A stretch of DNA of 9,084 nucleotides. Origin: Bacillota bacterium. GTDB lineage: Bacteria > Bacillota_C > Negativicutes > CTSoil-072. The notes beneath the pieces were generated by a model. It saw only the letters and a list, made by a program, of their open reading frames with translations. It had not been told where the DNA came from and ran no database searches. Each line of letters starts with the position of its first letter. Position 1 is the stretch's first letter. Location of the stretch: the NCBI GenBank assembly GCA_017861495.1, contig JAGFXW010000075.1, positions 1 through 9,084 of the forward strand. Reading direction: 5' to 3'. The translations under genes were made by a program, and so were the position numbers. Below, in pieces: positions 6,445 through 9,084 of this stretch.

Positions 6445-6481
6445 GAACCACAACCAGGCAGAGAAGGAAGAAGGAAATGAA

Positions 6482-6904
6482 ATGGCAATTTCTGCGGTAG
6501 GGACAACGATTTCGGGACTCACAATGAATAGCGCTTCCACTGTCCGCCAAGACAGTGATTTTGCCGCACGGATGGAGGAAGCGGTTGCCAAGGCGGAAAC
6601 TGCTGAAAAGACGGCGGGCCAAAGAACGTTGACTCCCGAGGAAGACAAAAAAATGCGCGAGGCCTGCCGGGGCATGGAGGCCGTATTTTTGAACCTGATG
6701 CTGAGCCAGATGCGGGCGGCGGTGCCAAAATCGAGCTTGACGGGGTCTTCCAACCAGGAGGAGACCATGCGTTCCATGCTGGACACGGAAATGACGAAAA
6801 ATCTCGCCGAAGCGGGCGGGATTGGCCTTGCAGATATGATATACCGGCAATTGCTGCAGGAAAAAAACGTACTCAAACCAAACCAGGCTGTTCCCAAAGG
6901 CTAA
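6482..6904 (+). CDS. flgJ: Rod-binding/capping protein FlgJ, single-domain form
   Basis: Probable rod cap that helps FlgF/FlgG subunits assemble in the periplasm. The 140-aa product matches only the N-terminal rod-binding domain of enterobacterial FlgJ. Its signature spans about 58-126: MREACRGMEAVFLNLMLSQM (58-77), then an E-rich linker, then MTKNLAEAGGIGLADMIYRQ (104-123). Residues 1-57 are low-complexity and charged. The C-terminal muramidase domain of the dual-domain FlgJ is missing; single-domain forms are common outside Gammaproteobacteria. The start follows AAGGAA (6471-6476). There is no signal peptide, as expected for a type III-exported protein. It lies 37 bp after flgI and is followed by a terminator, so it closes the flagellar block. 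Confidence 0.88.
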   Translation: MAISAVGTTISGLTMNSASTVRQDSDFAARMEEAVAKAETAEKTAGQRTLTPEEDKKMREACRGMEAVFLNLMLSQMRAAVPKSSLTGSSNQEETMRSMLDTEMTKNLAEAGGIGLADMIYRQLLQEKNVLKPNQAVPKG

Positions 6905-6926
6905 GTTGGCTTATGACCATAGCCTG

Positions 6927-6960
6927 AAACCAGGCGCCGCAACAGGGTCTGGTTTTTTTC
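6927..6960 (+). terminator. Intrinsic terminator after flgJ
   Basis: AAACCAG (6927-6933) and CTGGTTT (6949-6955) form a 7-bp stem with a 15-nt loop. The right arm runs into TTTTTTTC (6953-6960). It lies 22 bases after the flgJ stop and before the next ribosome binding site. The stem is modest, so readthrough into the next gene is possible. Confidence 0.65.
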
Positions 6961-6993
6961 TGATTATTTTGTATTGACGAAAGGAGATAGGCC

Positions 6994-8418
6994 ATGCAAT
7001 TCATTCGTTGTTTCTTAGGACTTTTTTTGGTCTGCTGTTTGCTGCTGGGGCAATTTACTGTCGCAACCGCCGGAGCGGACAATAATAAAATTCAAAAATT
7101 ACGGTTTAGCCAGACCGCGGAAAAGGTGCGCATCGTCCTGGATACAACGGCGTATCCTGAATTTACGGCTCTCCGTTCTGACCATCCCCTGCAATTGGTG
7201 ATTGACATGCCGAATACCGTAAATGCCGGGGCGCCCGACAAGATGATGTTTAATGATCCGTTGGTGGAGGATGTGACGGTTACGGCTACCCGGCCGGACC
7301 AGATTCGTGTCACCGTGAATTTAAAAATGGCGGGGATGTACGCAGTGCATGCCTTAAAAGGGCCGAACCGCTTATTTATTGATGTGATTAAAACCTATGA
7401 AAAGAAGGTCCAGCAAACGATTGCGCCGGGGCTAACCTATACATCCTGGCAGCGCGGACAAGCCCAAGGACCGGTTTGGGCCCATGTACTCGATGTGGAC
7501 CCCCAGGCGGGTTTTGTTTGTAAACCGGTTTTATCCAATGATAAGATTGCCGCATTGGAAACCTTGCTGCCGATGGCCCAGAGATATCAGGCGGTTGCGG
7601 CGGTAAACGGTTCGTATTTTTCCCCCAATGGAGAAATCATCGGTTTGCTCAAACTAAACGGCCAGATTGTCAGTACGCCGGAACTGGCGCGGACGGCAGT
7701 GGGGCTTTTGGCGAGCGGGGAAATGATGATTGACCAGGTGGCCTATCAGGGAACACTGACAATGCCGGATGGGCGGACCCATTTGATCAATGGCGTCAAC
7801 CGGGAACGAGGGGAAGATGAACTGGTTTTATACAATGCGTATTATGGCGAAAATACGGGAACGAATTTGTGTGGAACGGAGTACGTCATACAAAATGACA
7901 AGATTACAGCGGTGACAAACGGACACACTGCGCTTTCTCCTACCGCCTATGTATTATCGGCGCATGGCCTTTCCGCCAAAAGTCTGGCGGGGTTAAAAGC
8001 GGGCGACACCGTCAAAGTGACGCAAACCTTGGGGCCGGTTTGGGATAAAACAACGGCGGCGTTGGGAGCCGGTCCGATGCTGGTAAAAAACGGAGTTCCC
8101 TATGTCACGACCAAAGTCGAGGAATTTGGGTCTGACGTTGCCGGCGGCCGGGCCCCGCGTACTGCACTGGGCGTCACGAAAAACGGCCATATGTTATTTG
8201 TGGTGGTAGATGGGCGGCAGCAGAACAGTATTGGTCTGACGCTGTTGGAAATGGCGTTCCTGATGCAAGACTTGGGCGCCGAAACGGCGATCAACCTGGA
8301 TGGCGGCGGATCCAGCGAAATGGTGCTGAATAACCGCATCGTTAATTCTCCTTCGGACGGGCATGAACGGGCGTTGGGGGCTGCTTTGCTGGTTATGCCA
8401 ACAAAGCTTGCCAATTAA
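6994..8418 (+). CDS. Exported AMIN-domain phosphodiester glycosidase (NAGPA family)
   Basis: Predicted envelope protein of 474 aa. A signal peptide (residues 1 to about 26, cleavage near VATA-GA) is followed by an AMIN-type domain (about 32-133: RFSQTAEKVRIVLD, then LQLVIDMPNT). AMIN domains target proteins to peptidoglycan or the division site. The C-terminal half (about 195-468) is a NAGPA domain, named for the enzyme that removes N-acetylglucosamine from phosphodiester-linked sugars. Its hallmarks are NGSYF (205-209), RTALG (389-393), VVVDGRQ (403-409), NLDGGGSSEM (434-443) and ERALGAA (458-464). The start follows AAAGGAGAT (6980-6988). The natural substrate is unknown; a sugar phosphodiester in the envelope is an inference. 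It follows the flgJ terminator, so a separate transcript is possible, though I could not identify its promoter. Confidence 0.85.
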   Translation: MQFIRCFLGLFLVCCLLLGQFTVATAGADNNKIQKLRFSQTAEKVRIVLDTTAYPEFTALRSDHPLQLVIDMPNTVNAGAPDKMMFNDPLVEDVTVTATRPDQIRVTVNLKMAGMYAVHALKGPNRLFIDVIKTYEKKVQQTIAPGLTYTSWQRGQAQGPVWAHVLDVDPQAGFVCKPVLSNDKIAALETLLPMAQRYQAVAAVNGSYFSPNGEIIGLLKLNGQIVSTPELARTAVGLLASGEMMIDQVAYQGTLTMPDGRTHLINGVNRERGEDELVLYNAYYGENTGTNLCGTEYVIQNDKITAVTNGHTALSPTAYVLSAHGLSAKSLAGLKAGDTVKVTQTLGPVWDKTTAALGAGPMLVKNGVPYVTTKVEEFGSDVAGGRAPRTALGVTKNGHMLFVVVDGRQQNSIGLTLLEMAFLMQDLGAETAINLDGGGSSEMVLNNRIVNSPSDGHERALGAALLVMPTKLAN

Positions 8419-8435
8419 GTAGAAAGATGTATAAT
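8408..8435 (+). promoter_or_regulatory. Sigma-A-type promoter for the small exported protein gene
   Basis: TTGCCA (8408-8413), a 16-bp spacer and a perfect TATAAT (8430-8435). The -35 lies in the last codons of the preceding gene, with its stop inside the spacer. The next ATG is 27 bases beyond the -10 box, leaving room for a short leader with the ribosome binding site. Confidence 0.6.
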
Positions 8436-8461
8436 TAAATTACACAGGGAGGTGTAATATT

Positions 8462-8773
8462 ATGTTCCGAAATAGAAAGGTAATTCTTCTTACAGTAGCT
8501 ATGATGGTAGTAATGATCGCCGGGGCGGTGGCTGCCGGCGCATTAGTGGAACAACGGGGCGTGTTGAACGGTAAGGTTTTGGCGACATGTCTGGTTACAC
8601 CGGGAACAGTGGTTCATGAAGGGGATGTATTGGTCTGTGTTGATACGATCGCCGGGCCGGCCCCTGCCGCCAGAGCGACAGTAGACGGCAAAGTGGTGGA
8701 AGTTTTGGTCAAACCGGGAGATATGGTGAAGACGGGTGATGTTTTGGCAAGGATTGAGCCAACGCACAAATAG
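8462..8773 (+). CDS. Small exported protein of the biotinyl/lipoyl-like (barrel-sandwich hybrid) fold
   Basis: A 103-aa protein. Residues 1-5 are basic and 7-27 hydrophobic, giving a signal peptide or single membrane anchor. The rest (about 33-100) resembles a biotinyl/lipoyl domain: GKVLATCLVTPGTVVHEGDV (37-56), then a hairpin, then ATVDGKVVEVLVKPGDMVKT (72-91) and GDVLARIEP. The hairpin that holds the modified lysine in true carriers (MKM in biotin, DKA in lipoyl proteins) reads VDTIAGPAPAARATVDG (60-76) and has no lysine, so it is probably not biotinylated or lipoylated. Such unmodified folds occur in HlyD-type adaptors and other structural roles. The start follows GGGAGGTG (8447-8454). 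Its stop lies 14 bp before the S55 peptidase gene, suggesting cotranscription. No specific function can be assigned. Confidence 0.75.
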   Translation: MFRNRKVILLTVAMMVVMIAGAVAAGALVEQRGVLNGKVLATCLVTPGTVVHEGDVLVCVDTIAGPAPAARATVDGKVVEVLVKPGDMVKTGDVLARIEPTHK

Positions 8774-8787
8774 GAAGGGTGATTTCT

Positions 8788-9084
8788 TTGTCGATAATGG
8801 CTGGTTGCCGCCGGGTTGCCTTGATTGCGGCTTTTTGTCTGCTGCCGGGTCTGGTTGCAGCGGCTTCACCGGAAATTTTACCGGTGGATCAGGTTGCGGT
8901 CGGGATGAAGGGAATTGCGAAAACGGTAGTTACCGGTACCCAGATTGAAGAATTTGGGGTAGAAGTCCTGGGTGTTATGAAAAACAAAGGTCCTTCAGGT
9001 GATCTTATTTTAGTTCGCACGTATGGCGATGTAATTGACCGGACTGGCGGGATTGCGCAAGGCATGAGCGGCAGTCCGGTTTAT
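8788..9084 (+). CDS. SpoIVB-type (S55) peptidase, N-terminal part, runs off the window
   Basis: The first 99 codons are visible. Peptidase family S55 contains SpoIVB, the sporulation signalling protease of Bacillus. An N-terminal signal peptide (CRRVALIAAFCLLPGLVAAA, 7-26) is followed directly by LPVDQVAVGMKGIAKTVVTG (31-50), then FGVEVLGVMKNKGPSGDLIL (56-75), then GGIAQGMSGSPVY (87-99). GMSGSP holds the expected nucleophile, Ser94. The His partner lies outside the visible part. A TTG start at 8788 is chosen because AAGGGTGA (8775-8782) is five bases upstream; the ATG at 8797 is in frame but 14 bases from that site. Unlike SpoIVB, no PDZ domain precedes the S55 region, so this may be a short S55 protein rather than true SpoIVB. 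Confidence 0.75.
   Translation, partial: MSIMAGCRRVALIAAFCLLPGLVAAASPEILPVDQVAVGMKGIAKTVVTGTQIEEFGVEVLGVMKNKGPSGDLILVRTYGDVIDRTGGIAQGMSGSPVY

Noticed and set aside
6974..6979. TTGACG as a -35 box for the AMIN-NAGPA gene
   Set aside because: Its -10 would fall inside the coding region, after the ribosome binding site and ATG.

Overview
The window reads as chromosomal DNA from a flagellated, endospore-forming, Gram-negative-type Firmicute, most likely a Negativicute of the Sporomusa/Pelosinus kind. This lineage call is inferred from gene content. An Mbl-type actin gene sits directly before two hook-basal-body genes, matching the Bacillus order mbl-flhO-flhP. The same strand then carries flgA, flgH and flgI, which build the P- and L-rings and are only useful to a cell with an outer membrane. 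A SpoIVB-type (S55) peptidase gene starts at the right edge. All recognised genes are on the + strand.

Layout. Positions 1-394 have no supported gene: three consecutive inverted repeats (23-244), the last with a T-run like a terminator, and then an AT-rich leader before mbl. Positions 395-3205 hold mbl, flgF and flgG, with a sigma-28-like promoter and a possible 21-codon leader ORF in the flgF-flgG gap. Positions 3212-4861 hold flgA and flgH. Positions 4862-5322 are a non-coding interruption made of two similar elements of about 180-190 bp with inverted ends. Positions 5323-6904 hold flgI and a single-domain flgJ, closed by a terminator-like hairpin. Positions 6994-8418 encode an exported AMIN plus phosphodiester-glycosidase (NAGPA) protein. 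Positions 8462-8773 encode a small exported protein of the biotinyl/lipoyl fold, behind a good sigma-A-type promoter. From 8788 to the window end is the N-terminal part of an S55 peptidase.

How the genes fit together. FlgF and FlgG form the proximal and distal rod. FlgJ caps the growing rod. FlgA chaperones FlgI into the P-ring in peptidoglycan, and FlgH makes the L-ring in the outer membrane. Together they are the part of the flagellum that crosses the envelope. Mbl guides elongation of the cell-wall cylinder. The three downstream genes all look exported and may also act in the envelope, but their link to the flagellum is inferred from position only.

The least explained feature is a repeat family. 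The two elements between flgH and flgI share a core (an ACAGCCTGT/ACAGGCTGT hairpin followed by a CGAARTAAATTCG box) with an inverted copy before mbl. This points to a dispersed palindromic repeat in this genome. One base pair of the terminal stem differs between the two elements in a compensatory way.
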